Assembly (NCBI RefSeq): GCF_000482865.1
Contig: NZ_AXWW01000065.1
Coordinates: 1 to 38,411, forward strand
Direction of reading: 5' to 3'
DNA length: 38,411 nt
DNA from: Actinokineospora inagensis DSM 44258
GTDB lineage: Bacteria > Actinomycetota > Actinomycetes > Mycobacteriales > Pseudonocardiaceae
The notes under the pieces were generated by a model. That model ran no database searches. It had not been told where the DNA came from and was given only the letters and a program-made list of their open reading frames with translations. A program made the translations under genes and the position numbers. Shown here in pieces: positions 24,073 through 32,156 of this stretch. Within the stretch, counting starts at the first letter, position 1. The number at the start of each line of letters is the position of its first letter.

Positions 24073-25848
24073 ATGAGCCACTACCGGGCGAGCCTGCGCG
24101 ACCTGGAATTCGTCCTCTTCGAGATGCCGGGCGTGACCGACGCCTACGGCACCGGGCCGTACGCCGAAGTGGATGTCGACACGGCCCGGGTCGCGTTGGC
24201 CGAGGTCGCCCGGTTGGTCACCGAGGAGGTCGCGCCCTCGCTCGCCGCGGGCGACCGCGAGCCGCCGGTGTACGACCCGGTGACCCGCGAGGTGACCGTC
24301 ACCAAGGCGGTCGGCGAGGCGTACCGGACCTGGCGGGCGGCCGAGTTCTGGCGGTTCGGCCTGCCGCCGGAGCTGGGCGGCACGCTCGCCTCGCCACGGC
24401 TGTTCTGGGCGCTGGCGGAACTGGTGCTCGGCGCGAACCCGGCGGTGTACATGTACACGGCGGGGGTGAACTTCACCCGGCTGCTGCACGACCGCGGCAC
24501 CGAGGAGCAGCAGAAGATCGGCCGCCTGATGGTCGACAAGGCGTGGGGCGCCACCATGGTCCTCACCGAGCCGGACGCGGGGTCCGATGTCGGCGCGGGC
24601 CGGTCCAAGGCGGTCCAGCAGCCCGACGGGACCTGGCACATCGACGGCGTCAAGCGGTTCATCACCGGCGGTGAGCACGACCTGGCCGAGAACATCGTGC
24701 ACTTCGTCTTGGCCCGCCCGGAAGGCGCCGGTCCGGGCACCCGCGGCCTGTCGCTGTTCCTGGTGCCCAAGTACCTCTTCGACTGGGACAGCGGCGAACT
24801 CGGCGAGCGCAACGGCGTGTACGCGACCAACGTCGAGCACAAGATGGGCCTCAAGGCGTCCACCACCTGCGAACTCGTCTTCGGCGCCGAGCGGCCCGCG
24901 GTGGGCTGGCTGCTCGGCGAGGAGCACGACGGCATCAAGCAGATGTTCCACATCATCGAGAACGCCCGGATGACCGTGGGCACCAAGGCGATCGCCACCC
25001 TGGCCACCGGCTACCGGAACGCGGTGGAGTTCGCCCGCACCCGGGTACAGGGTGCCGACATCGGCCAGTTGGCGGACAAGACCGCGCCGCGGGTCACCAT
25101 CATCCACCACCCCGAGGTGCGCCGGAGCCTGCTCACCCAGAAGGCGTACGCGGAGGGCCTGCGCGCCCTCGTCGCCTACACGGCGGGGTGCCAGGAGGCC
25201 GCCGCCCTGGGTGACGAGTCCGCCGCCGGGCTCAACGACCTGCTGCTCCCGCTGGTGAAGGGGTACGGCGCGGAGCGCTCATCCGAGCAGTTGATGCACG
25301 CCCTGCAGATCTTCGGCGGGTCCGGCTACCTGCAGGACTACCCGCTGGAGCAGTACGTCCGCGACGCCAGGATCGACAGCCTCTACGAGGGCACCACGGC
25401 CATCCAGTCGATGGACCTGTTCTTCCGCAAGATCGTCCGCGACAACGGCGTCTCACTCGGCCTGCTGGTCGGCCGGATCGCCGAGTACGACGGCGCCGAG
25501 GCCGACCTGCTGCGCGCGGCGCTGGAGCAGACCCAGTCGCTGCTCGGCCTGATGGTCGGCGAGCTGACCGCCCAACCGCCCAACCCGTACCTGGTCGGCG
25601 AGAACACCACCCGCCTGCTGTTCGCCCTCGGCGACGTGGTGGTGGCCTGGCTGCTGCTCACCCAGGCCGAGGTCGCCGCCGCCAAGCTCCCCACCGCCAA
25701 GCCCGCCGACGTGCCGTTCTACCAGGGCAAGGTCGCCACCGCCCAGTGGTTCGCGCGGACGGTGCTGCCCGAGGTCACGGCCTTCCTCACCGCCGCCACC
25801 GCGACCACGGACGGCCTGCTGATGGCGATCCCGGAGGACGCCTTCTAG
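24073..25848 (+). CDS. Acyl-CoA dehydrogenase (FadE-type, long form)
   Basis: A 591-aa flavoprotein, longer than the usual 380-aa acyl-CoA dehydrogenase and matching the long actinobacterial FadE5-like form with an extra C-terminal domain. VLTEPDAGSDVG (about 163-174) is the FAD/substrate loop, and YEGTTAIQSMDLF (about 438-450) carries the catalytic Glu. It would introduce a trans-2 double bond into acyl-CoA (or possibly acyl-ACP). Its own promoter and operator-like palindrome suggest separate control, so it may belong to fatty-acid catabolism or be a desaturating tailoring enzyme. Nothing in the sequence decides this. Confidence 0.92.
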   Translation: MSHYRASLRDLEFVLFEMPGVTDAYGTGPYAEVDVDTARVALAEVARLVTEEVAPSLAAGDREPPVYDPVTREVTVTKAVGEAYRTWRAAEFWRFGLPPELGGTLASPRLFWALAELVLGANPAVYMYTAGVNFTRLLHDRGTEEQQKIGRLMVDKAWGATMVLTEPDAGSDVGAGRSKAVQQPDGTWHIDGVKRFITGGEHDLAENIVHFVLARPEGAGPGTRGLSLFLVPKYLFDWDSGELGERNGVYATNVEHKMGLKASTTCELVFGAERPAVGWLLGEEHDGIKQMFHIIENARMTVGTKAIATLATGYRNAVEFARTRVQGADIGQLADKTAPRVTIIHHPEVRRSLLTQKAYAEGLRALVAYTAGCQEAAALGDESAAGLNDLLLPLVKGYGAERSSEQLMHALQIFGGSGYLQDYPLEQYVRDARIDSLYEGTTAIQSMDLFFRKIVRDNGVSLGLLVGRIAEYDGAEADLLRAALEQTQSLLGLMVGELTAQPPNPYLVGENTTRLLFALGDVVVAWLLLTQAEVAAAKLPTAKPADVPFYQGKVATAQWFARTVLPEVTAFLTAATATTDGLLMAIPEDAF

Positions 25849-26236
25849 TCCACAGTGGATGGTAGGCGGCCCGCCCGACCGCGGGCCGCCACCACGTCCA
25901 CCTGGACCGGGCCACCGCCGCCACGGTCGCCACATCCACCCGCATCGGCGGCTCGTCGGTGCCGAAAGCCCGGCCGAGCAGGGCTTTCACCGGTTCCATC
26001 GCGCTCACTCCGCTCCTCACCGTCCTCGAGAGGAGATACCGCCCCATCCCCACCCGAGGTTGCCCACCCAACGGCTTCGATCTGGTCACGATCCGGCCGC
26101 CGTCGCTGGGCGGGGGTGTTCGTGGTGCCGTCACCGGTCGGGCCGGTCAGGATCGCCTCTCCCTCGCTCGAGCGAGATCACCGCACTTGGGAGGTGCGAG
26201 CGGTATTAGGGGAACTGACACCGCTGGGGGCTGCCG
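25849..26236. other. 388-bp convergent gap with a vestigial ORF
   Basis: It lies between two convergent genes. It contains TCCACAGTGGA (25849-25859) directly at the dehydrogenase stop and a perfect 14-bp palindrome CTCGCTCGAGCGAG (26163-26176). On the minus strand an ATG near 26001, with GGAG 8 bases upstream, opens MEPVKALLGRAFGTDEPP..., which resembles the N-terminus of small actinobacterial proteins (an L-L-x-x-A-x-x-x-D-E-P-P opening) but soon becomes Arg/Trp/Pro-rich, suggesting a decayed gene. No intact gene is supported. Confidence 0.4.
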
Positions 26237-27463
26237 TCAGTCCTCGCTGGACCGGTAGCGCGCGAACCGCGGCAACGTCACCCAGAGCAGCACGGCCGTC
26301 CCGGCGGCGGCCAAGCCACCACCGACCGCGCTCGCCGTGGTCGACGTGAGTGTGGCCACCGCTCCGGCCCGGAACCGCCCGGCCTGCGGGCCGCTGACCC
26401 CGACCACGTAGTCCGCCGCGGTGATCCGCCCCCGGTACCGGTCCGGCGTCACCGCCTGCACCACCGCCGACCGGAGCACCACGATCAGCGCGTCCGCCGC
26501 CCCGGACAACGTGAGGAACACTAATGCGGGCACCAGGCCGTACGACAGACCGAACCCGCAGGTGAACACCCCCCACGCGATACACAGGATCAACTGGGCT
26601 CGCCCCTGCGCCCGCACCCGCAGCGCGGGCCCGGAGAACGTCGACCCGAGCAGTCCGCCCACCGCGACCGCCGCCGTGAGCAGCCCCAACGTCTGCGCCG
26701 CCCCGCCGAACCGCTCCACGTTGACCGCCGGGAACAGCGCGACCGGACTGCCCACCAGCGTCACGCACAGGTCGGCCAGGAACGCCCCCAGCAGCACCCG
26801 ATCCCGCTTGACCACCCCCAACGCCTCGCCCACCGCCCGCAGCCCCGGCCGGGCAGGCGCACCCTCCGGCCGCATCGACGGCAACCGGGCCACACCGATG
26901 AACGACGCGGCGAACGACAACGCGTCGACCAGGTAGCAGACCTTCAGCCCCCACGCCCCGGCGATGACCCCCGCCACCACCGGTCCCGCGATCGCGCTCG
27001 CGTGCATCGCCGCCATCGTCAACGCCGCGCCCGCCGCCAACTGCCGTTTGGGCAACAACCGCGCCACGAACGTCCGCCGCGCGGGCGCGTTGACCGCGCT
27101 GACCAGGCCCTGCACCACCACCAGCGCGTACAACACCCACACGGCCCGGTTCCCCAGCGCCGCCTGGACCACGAACCCCACCGACACCAGCGCCAACCCG
27201 CTGGTCGTCCCCAACACCAACTTCCGCCGATCCACCGCGTCCGCGGTGCTCCCGCCAAGCAACGCCAACCCCACCGACGGCACCGCGGCGCACAGCCCGA
27301 CCGCCCCCACCGCCAACGAACTCCCCGTCACGGTGAACACCTGCAACGCCACCGCGAACAAGGTCAACTGACTCCCGAACTGGGACACCGACGACCCGAC
27401 CCACAACCACCGAAACCCCGGCGACTCCTTGAGCGGGCTGACATCCAGCACCAGCCGAGCCAC
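26237..27463 (-). CDS. MFS exporter, 12-helix EntS/DHA3-like
   Basis: A 408-aa membrane transporter with about 12 hydrophobic segments, like enterobactin exporter-type MFS proteins. The N-terminus SPLKESPGFRWLWVGSSVSQ is a typical opening (cytoplasmic F-R-x-L-W-x-G followed by helix 1). GGSTADAVDRRKL fits MFS motif A. The frame extends to 27586, but GTG 27463 is chosen because GGGGGA lies 5 bases upstream and the protein then starts at the conserved N-terminus. The upstream extension is the fossil end of a HAD gene (see the repeat). Role: export of product or a siderophore-like compound, inferred. Confidence 0.88.
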   Translation of the reverse strand: MARLVLDVSPLKESPGFRWLWVGSSVSQFGSQLTLFAVALQVFTVTGSSLAVGAVGLCAAVPSVGLALLGGSTADAVDRRKLVLGTTSGLALVSVGFVVQAALGNRAVWVLYALVVVQGLVSAVNAPARRTFVARLLPKRQLAAGAALTMAAMHASAIAGPVVAGVIAGAWGLKVCYLVDALSFAASFIGVARLPSMRPEGAPARPGLRAVGEALGVVKRDRVLLGAFLADLCVTLVGSPVALFPAVNVERFGGAAQTLGLLTAAVAVGGLLGSTFSGPALRVRAQGRAQLILCIAWGVFTCGFGLSYGLVPALVFLTLSGAADALIVVLRSAVVQAVTPDRYRGRITAADYVVGVSGPQAGRFRAGAVATLTSTTASAVGGGLAAAGTAVLLWVTLPRFARYRSSED

Positions 27464-28145
27464 CCGGTTCCCCCTGCTCGCGCCGCCAGTCAATCCACAG
27501 TAGACAGAAGTCCCGCGCCGAACAGGCCTGTCGTGCTCAGTAGGGTACGCCGGCCATGGGCAGCGGCTTCCGGCGCCGCGGCGCACGGCCCGACCACACT
27601 CACCGCCAACGAGCTCCTCGTCACAGTGAACACGTGCAACGCGACTGCGAATAAAGCCAACTGGCTGCCACCACCGTCGACCCGACCCACAACTACCGGG
27701 ACCCCGGCGATTCTTTCAGTGGGCTGACATCCGGTACCAGTCGAGCCACCCTGTTCCCCTGTTCGCGCCGCCGATCAATCCACAGTAGACAGAATCTCGC
27801 GCTGAGTGGGCCTGTAGTGTCCGGCAGGGTACGCCGGTCATGGGCGGCGGCTTCCGATGCCGCGGCGAGCAGCCCGACTGCTCCTAACGCCAACGATCTC
27901 TCCGTCACGGTGAACACCTGCAACGCGACCGCGAATAATGTCAACTGGCTGCCGACACCGTCGACCCGACCCACAACCACCGAAACCCCGGCGATTCCTT
28001 GAGCGGGCTGACATCCAGCGCCGGCCGAGCCACTCGGTTCCCCCTGCCCGTGCCGCCGGTTAATCCACAGTGGACAGAAGTCCCGCGCTGAGTGGGCCCG
28101 TGGTGCCCGGCAGGGTGCGCCAGCCGTGGGTGGTGGCTTCGGCCG
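27291..28145. repeat. Three tandem copies of a ~285-bp gene-junction segment
   Basis: Units: A 27291-27583, B 27584-27867, C 27868-28145, all in direct orientation and mostly identical apart from point changes. Anchor sequences repeat at 27490, 27775 and 28060 (exactly 285 bp apart). Each unit holds, on the minus strand, the last ~28 codons of the HAD gene, a ~26-bp spacer and the first ~55 codons of the MFS gene. Unit C keeps the real HAD end and a truncated MFS start; A keeps the real MFS start and a fossil HAD end; B has both as fossils. Units B and C share a net loss of 7-8 bp near the MFS-derived segment QFGSQLTL relative to A. Junctions sit at a short shared GC tract (GCCGCGGCG-like). 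This is segmental amplification, not an insertion element. Confidence 0.92.
27584..28033 (-). pseudogene. Two truncated fossil copies of the MFS 5' end
   Basis: In unit C, GTG 28033 with its GGGGGA ribosome-binding site opens VARPALDVSPLKESPGFRWL and runs to a stop at 27941, about 30 codons, because the small deletion shifts the frame. In unit B, GTG 27749 opens VARLVPDVSPLKESPGSR and stops at 27693. Both were exact starts of the exporter gene and are now dead. The HAD C-terminal fossil (HGRRTLL...AGLLSTVD) remains readable in the frame ending at 27490. Confidence 0.85.
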
Positions 28146-28743
28146 CGAGCACCGGGTCCGATCCGACCGCCACCGGGTCGCCGACCAGGGACAGCATGCC
28201 GAGGTCGGTGTGGTGGTCGCCGTAGGCGGAGCAGTTGGCGGGGTCGAGGCCGAGTGACGCGATGCGGGCGGCGACGGCGGCGGTTTTGTTGTCGCCGATC
28301 ATCGGGATGGGGACCTCGCCGGTGTAGCGGCCGTCGACGTCGATGACCGGGTCGCTGCAGAGGGCCTCGTCGGCGCCGATGTCGGCCATCAGGGGGCCCA
28401 GGATGGGGCGGAACGAGCCGGTGACCAGGACGACCAGGTCGCCGCGGGTGCGGTGGTCGGCGAGGGCGCGCAGGGTGGCGACGTGGAAGGCGTTGGGGCC
28501 GCGGCGGTAGCGCTGGTACCAGTCCGCGCCCGCGGCGCGGACCTCGGCGGCGGGGACGCCGGTGAACTGCCGGTAGTAGAAGCGGTTGATCTCGGTGCGG
28601 TGCACGCCGCCCTCGGCCATGGCGTGCACGCGGTTCATGGTGGCGGCGTAGCTGGTCTCGTCGTCGAGCCAGTGCCGGAGGAACTCGAACATGCTCTTGA
28701 CGGTGATGACGGTCTCGTCGACGTCGAAGAAGGCGGCTCGCAT
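28060..28743 (-). CDS. HAD-superfamily hydrolase, subfamily IB (SerB-like)
   Basis: A 227-aa phosphatase-like protein. FFDVDETVITVKS (about 5-17) holds the DxDxT nucleophile motif, VTGSFRPILGPL the second motif with its Ser, and YGDHHTDLGMLSLVGDPVAV the acidic motif IV. This is the HAD-IB group (phosphoserine phosphatase-like). ATG 28743 begins at the first motif; the longer frame to 28860 is rejected because it has no family similarity and no ribosome-binding site. Its last 28 codons lie in the tandem repeat. Before the amplification it sat about 26 bp upstream of the MFS gene, so the two formed an operon. Substrate unknown. Confidence 0.86.
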   Translation of the reverse strand: MRAAFFDVDETVITVKSMFEFLRHWLDDETSYAATMNRVHAMAEGGVHRTEINRFYYRQFTGVPAAEVRAAGADWYQRYRRGPNAFHVATLRALADHRTRGDLVVLVTGSFRPILGPLMADIGADEALCSDPVIDVDGRYTGEVPIPMIGDNKTAAVAARIASLGLDPANCSAYGDHHTDLGMLSLVGDPVAVGSDPVLAAEATTHGWRTLPGTTGPLSAGLLSTVD

Positions 28744-28822
28744 GGCACCGAGTTGACCGCACCCGGGCCGCGCCGCGCCAGTGCCCGACCGGCTACCCCC
28801 TCCAGCATGGCCGGCCTGAGAC

Positions 28823-28863
28823 CTCACAGTGAGCGTTGTGGGTTGGTTTTCCACTGCCATAGC
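28823..28863 (+). promoter_or_regulatory. Putative promoter and operator of the ligase operon
   Basis: Between the divergent HAD and ligase genes, TTGTGG (28836-28841) and CATAGC (28858-28863), 16 bp apart, form a reasonable plus-strand promoter. Just upstream, CTCACAGTGAG (28823-28833) is a perfect 5+1+5 palindrome that could be an operator. Confidence 0.4.
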
Positions 28864-28926
28864 GTCAATCCCGTCGCCGCGGCCACGCCGCGCCCCTACT
28901 CCTCAACCAGATCCCCGGAGAACACC

Positions 28927-30264
28927 GTGCATCACCCGTTCCTCGACCGCCTCGCGGGCTTCGAAGACGCCGAGGCGATCGTGTTCGACGGCACCACCAC
29001 CTACCGAGAGCTGCTCGACCGCGTCGCCGACTGGCAGGACCTGCTCGACCGGCACGACGTCGCGCCCGGCCAGGTCGTCACCCTGGAGGGCCCGTACTCG
29101 CCGGACCTGTGCGCCGGGCTGCTCGCGCTGATCGCCCGCGACGTGATCGTCGTGCCGCTGACCGTGCTGCCCGCCGACAAGCGGGCCGAGTTCCTGGACG
29201 TGTGCGCCGCCGAGGTGCTCATCGCCGCGGACGGGACCAGCCGGGTGGTGACCCGCACCGGCAAGGTCGCCGACCACGAGCTGTACCGGCGGTTGCGCGC
29301 CGTCGGCGCGCCCGGCCTGGTGCTGTTCAGCTCCGGCACGTCCGGTCGCAGCAAGGCGTCCGTGCTGGACTTCGACAAGGTCATCGCCCGCTACGGCGAG
29401 CCGACCAAGCCGCGCCGGATCCTGTCCTTCCTGAGCCTGGACCACATCGGCGGCGTCAACACGCTGCTGGCCACGCTGAGCCAGGGCGGCACCGTCGTCA
29501 CCGTCGCCGAGCGCACCCCGGACGCCGTGTTGGCCGCCGTCGCCGCGCACGACGTGCAGGTCCTGCCGACCACGCCGACCTTCCTCAACATGGTGCTGAT
29601 CTCCGGCGCCGCCGACCGGCACCGCCTCGACTCGCTCCAGCTCATCACCTACGGCACCGAGCCGATGCCGCTGACCACCCTGCGCAGGCTCAAGGAGGTC
29701 TTCCCGCAGATCCGGTTCAAGCAGACCTACGGCCTGTCCGAGCTGGGCATCCTGCCGACCCGCTCGCGCGGCGACGACTCGCTGTGGGTGAAGCTGGGCG
29801 CGGCCGGGTTCGAGCACAAGGTCGTCGACAACGTGCTGTGGATCCGCTCCGAGATGGCCATGCTCGGCTACCTCAACGCGCCCGCCCCGTTCGACGACGA
29901 GGGGTTCTTCAACACCCAGGACGTGGTGGAGACCGACGGCGAGTGGGTGCGCATCCTGGGCAGGCGCTCGGAGATCATCAACGTCGGTGGGGAGAAGGTG
30001 TACCCCAGCGAGGTGGAGAGCGTGATCCTCGACGTGCCCAACGTCGCCGAGGTGACTGTGTCGGGCAAGCCGAGCCCGGTCACCGGCAACGTCGTGGTGG
30101 CCACGGTGAAGCTGGTCGCCGCGGAGGACCAGCGGCTGGTGGGCCGCCGGGTCCGGGAGGAGTGCGCCCGCCGCCTTGAGGCGTTCAAGGTGCCCGCCGT
30201 GGTCACCGTGTCCGCCGCCGAGCACCACTCCGACCGGTTCAAGAAGACCAGGAAAGTCTCGTGA
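28927..30264 (+). CDS. AMP-dependent acyl/aryl ligase (short form)
   Basis: A 445-aa adenylating enzyme, shorter than typical 500-550-aa ligases. Core motifs are LFSSGTSGRSKA (phosphate-binding loop), TYGLSELG, GFFNTQDVVETDGEW, NVGGEKVYPSEVE and the C-terminal catalytic Lys in RFKKTRKVS. It would activate a carboxylic acid as AMP ester and load it on a carrier, most simply ACP3 encoded two genes downstream. GTG 28927 has GGAG 6 bases upstream; a longer in-frame extension to 28453 runs through the HAD gene and is rejected. The substrate acid is unknown; an aryl or fatty acid are both possible. GTGA overlap with the SDR. Confidence 0.9.
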   Translation: MHHPFLDRLAGFEDAEAIVFDGTTTYRELLDRVADWQDLLDRHDVAPGQVVTLEGPYSPDLCAGLLALIARDVIVVPLTVLPADKRAEFLDVCAAEVLIAADGTSRVVTRTGKVADHELYRRLRAVGAPGLVLFSSGTSGRSKASVLDFDKVIARYGEPTKPRRILSFLSLDHIGGVNTLLATLSQGGTVVTVAERTPDAVLAAVAAHDVQVLPTTPTFLNMVLISGAADRHRLDSLQLITYGTEPMPLTTLRRLKEVFPQIRFKQTYGLSELGILPTRSRGDDSLWVKLGAAGFEHKVVDNVLWIRSEMAMLGYLNAPAPFDDEGFFNTQDVVETDGEWVRILGRRSEIINVGGEKVYPSEVESVILDVPNVAEVTVSGKPSPVTGNVVVATVKLVAAEDQRLVGRRVREECARRLEAFKVPAVVTVSAAEHHSDRFKKTRKVS

Positions 30265-31091
30265 CCGCCGTCAGCGAGGCGGCCCCGGCAGCCACCGCGG
30301 TCGATGTGGTCGAGGCCGTCGAAGCGGCCGAGCCTGCCAAGGCGCTGGTCCGGCCGGGGCTCGACAGCCCGGTAGCGGTGGTCAGCGGCGGCAGCCGCGG
30401 CCTCGGTCGGGTGCTGGTGGAACGGCTGCTCGACCGCGGTTACCGGGTCGCCACCTTCGCCCGCTCCGACACGGAGTTCACCACCGGCACCGCCACCGAG
30501 CGGCCCGACCAGTTCCACTTCGCCCGGGTCGACCTGACCGACACCGACGCCGTGCGGGCCTTCGTCCGCGAGGTGGCCACGGGGTTCGGCCGGGTGGACG
30601 CGCTGGTCAACAACGCAGGCGTGCTGCAGCACAGCGAACTCGCCCTGACCACGCCCGGCGACCAGATCGACAACCTGGTGCGGGCCAACCTGGTCGCCCC
30701 CATCGTGCTGACCCAGGTGTGCGCGCGGGCCATGTCGCGCACCGGCGGCGGCACCATCGTCAACGTCTCGTCGATCAACGCCATCCGCGGTCACCGCGGC
30801 GTCGCGGTGTACTCCGCGGCGAAGGCGGGCCTCGACGGGTTCACCCGCAGCCTGGCCCGCGAGCTCGGCGCGCTGGGCATCCGGGTCAACTCGGTTGTCC
30901 CCGGGTTCTTCGAGTCCGACATGACCGCACTGGTCACCGACCGCGACCGCGAGCGCATCCGCAGGCGGACCCCGCTCGGTCGGGTCGCCGCCGTCGACGA
31001 GATCGCCGACGTCGTGCAGTTCCTGGTGTCCGCCCAGTCCTCGTTCATCACGGGGCAGAGCATCGTCGTAGACGGAGGTATCACATGTTGA
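30261..31091 (+). CDS. SDR oxidoreductase, FabG-like, in ligase operon
   Basis: A 276-aa SDR with a 35-residue Ala/Glu-rich N-terminal extension before the fold. Cofactor loop VSGGSRGLGRV (41-51), NNAG at 117-120, and Ser171, Tyr184, Lys188 (YSAAKAG) are complete. Likely a ketoreductase or alcohol dehydrogenase for the ACP3-bound intermediate. It begins in the ligase stop (GTGA) and overlaps ACP3 by 7 bases, so ligase, SDR and ACP3 are translationally coupled. Confidence 0.9.
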   Translation: MTAVSEAAPAATAVDVVEAVEAAEPAKALVRPGLDSPVAVVSGGSRGLGRVLVERLLDRGYRVATFARSDTEFTTGTATERPDQFHFARVDLTDTDAVRAFVREVATGFGRVDALVNNAGVLQHSELALTTPGDQIDNLVRANLVAPIVLTQVCARAMSRTGGGTIVNVSSINAIRGHRGVAVYSAAKAGLDGFTRSLARELGALGIRVNSVVPGFFESDMTALVTDRDRERIRRRTPLGRVAAVDEIADVVQFLVSAQSSFITGQSIVVDGGITC

Positions 31092-31354
31092 GCACGCTCG
31101 ACGTCAGATCCGCTGTGCACGGGAGGATCACCGACCTGCTGGCCGAGGCGGGGGTCGCGGCCCGGCCGGTCACCGGGGCGGAGAGCCTGCACGAGCTGGC
31201 GCTCACCTCGCTGCTGCTGGCCCGGCTGATCATCGAGCTGGAGGCGGAGATCGGCGCGGACCCGTTCGCCGACGACGTCGTGCTCGCCGACATCTCCTGC
31301 GTGGACGACCTGGTCGCCGCGTACCAGCGGGCCGCGGCCAAGGCGCTGGTGTAG
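31085..31354 (+). CDS. Acyl carrier protein 3
   Basis: An 89-aa carrier protein with Ser42 in LHELALTSLLLARLIIELE. The usual D-S-L is T-S-L here, a PCP/aryl-carrier-like deviation, and the protein is less acidic than ACP1 and ACP2. Helix lengths fit an ACP. It lies directly after the SDR (7-base overlap) and two bases before the AfsA-like gene. I infer it is the carrier for the acid activated by the ligase rather than an elongation ACP. Confidence 0.85.
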   Translation: MLSTLDVRSAVHGRITDLLAEAGVAARPVTGAESLHELALTSLLLARLIIELEAEIGADPFADDVVLADISCVDDLVAAYQRAAAKALV

Positions 31355-31356
31355 CC

Positions 31357-32088
31357 GTGACCGCCGAGATCACCAACTTGTCCACTGTGGACACCTTGGT
31401 CGCGACGCCGGTTGTCGTGGTCGGGGACCGGTTCGCCGAGTTCCTGGCCAACCGGGACACCGTGTCCGTGTCGACCTACCTCGCGGGCGGGGAGTACGCG
31501 GACCGGCCGGTCGTCGTCGGGCAGGGCCTGTCCGACGACGAGCTGACCCGGCTCGCCGCGCACGCCGTGGCAGCGGTGGGGGTGGAGGTGCCGCGCCGGG
31601 TCGAGAAGTCGTTGACCCACAAGCGCGAGGACCGCAACGTCATGATCGGCCCACCCCGGCAGGTCGACGCCGTGACCTTCACCGCCGACCTCCTGGTCGA
31701 CCAGGCCAACGAGACCCTCGAAGACCACCTCACCGGTCAGCACATCCCGGCCGTCGCGCTGATCGAGGCGGCCAGGCAGACCTGGACCGCGGTGTCCGAG
31801 CGGTTCCTGCTGGACGGTTCGGTGAAGACCCGGTTCGTGGTCGGCTCGGTGCGTTCGCGGTTCCTCCGGTTCGTCTTCCCGCTGCCCGCCATCGTGCGGC
31901 AGCGGGTGGTCGAGCGGACCCGCACCCCGGTCGACGAGGTGTTCGAGGTACTGCTGACCGTCGAGCAGGGCGGCTTGGTCGCCGCCGAGATCGAGGCGCA
32001 GTACCGGGTGGTGCCGGAGACCTTCAGCGCCAAGCAGGAGGCCCTCGCCGCCCGCCAGGCCGTGCGCGACCACGTCCGCCCTGCCTAA
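31357..32088 (+). CDS. AfsA-like hotdog protein (A-factor biosynthesis domain)
   Basis: A 243-aa protein with one full and probably one reduced AfsA hotdog domain. The hallmarks are THKREDRNVMI (87-97) and PAVALIEAARQTW (131-143), the family's V-H-K and E-x-x-R-Q segments. In gamma-butyrolactone synthesis AfsA joins a 3-ketoacyl-ACP to dihydroxyacetone phosphate. Such enzymes normally have about 300 aa with two domains; this one is shorter and sits in a ligase/ACP3 operon rather than with a receptor gene, so it may be a biosynthetic condensing, dehydrating or thioesterase enzyme instead of a signal maker. No gamma-butyrolactone receptor-type regulator is visible in the window. Confidence 0.78.
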   Translation: MTAEITNLSTVDTLVATPVVVVGDRFAEFLANRDTVSVSTYLAGGEYADRPVVVGQGLSDDELTRLAAHAVAAVGVEVPRRVEKSLTHKREDRNVMIGPPRQVDAVTFTADLLVDQANETLEDHLTGQHIPAVALIEAARQTWTAVSERFLLDGSVKTRFVVGSVRSRFLRFVFPLPAIVRQRVVERTRTPVDEVFEVLLTVEQGGLVAAEIEAQYRVVPETFSAKQEALAARQAVRDHVRPA

Positions 32089-32100
32089 CCAACTGTCCTC

Positions 32101-32142
32101 AGTAGAACGAACGAAGTAGAACGTACCAAGTGGAACGCACGA
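32101..32142 (+). repeat. Three 14-bp direct repeats upstream of the YciI gene
   Basis: AGTAGAACGAACGA, AGTAGAACGTACCA and AGTGGAACGCACGA follow one another without a gap (consensus AGTRGAACGNACSA). They lie 14 bases upstream of the YciI-like start, directly before its AAGGAGGAG ribosome-binding site. They could be an operator array or a slipped-strand duplication. Confidence 0.8.
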
Positions 32143-32156
32143 AGGAGGAGGCCGCC

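Noticed and set aside
25787-26134. Intact small minus-strand gene after the acyl-CoA dehydrogenase
   Set aside because: The open part after the first 35 residues is Arg/Trp/Pro-rich and overlaps the dehydrogenase end; at best a decayed gene.
27291-28145. CRISPR array or insertion sequence
   Set aside because: The units are about 285 bp with no spacers, no terminal inverted repeats and no transposase; their content is entirely from the flanking genes.
28453-28926. N-terminal extension of the AMP ligase
   Set aside because: It would overlap the HAD gene on the opposite strand, and the conserved ligase sequence starts only at GTG 28927 with its own ribosome-binding site.
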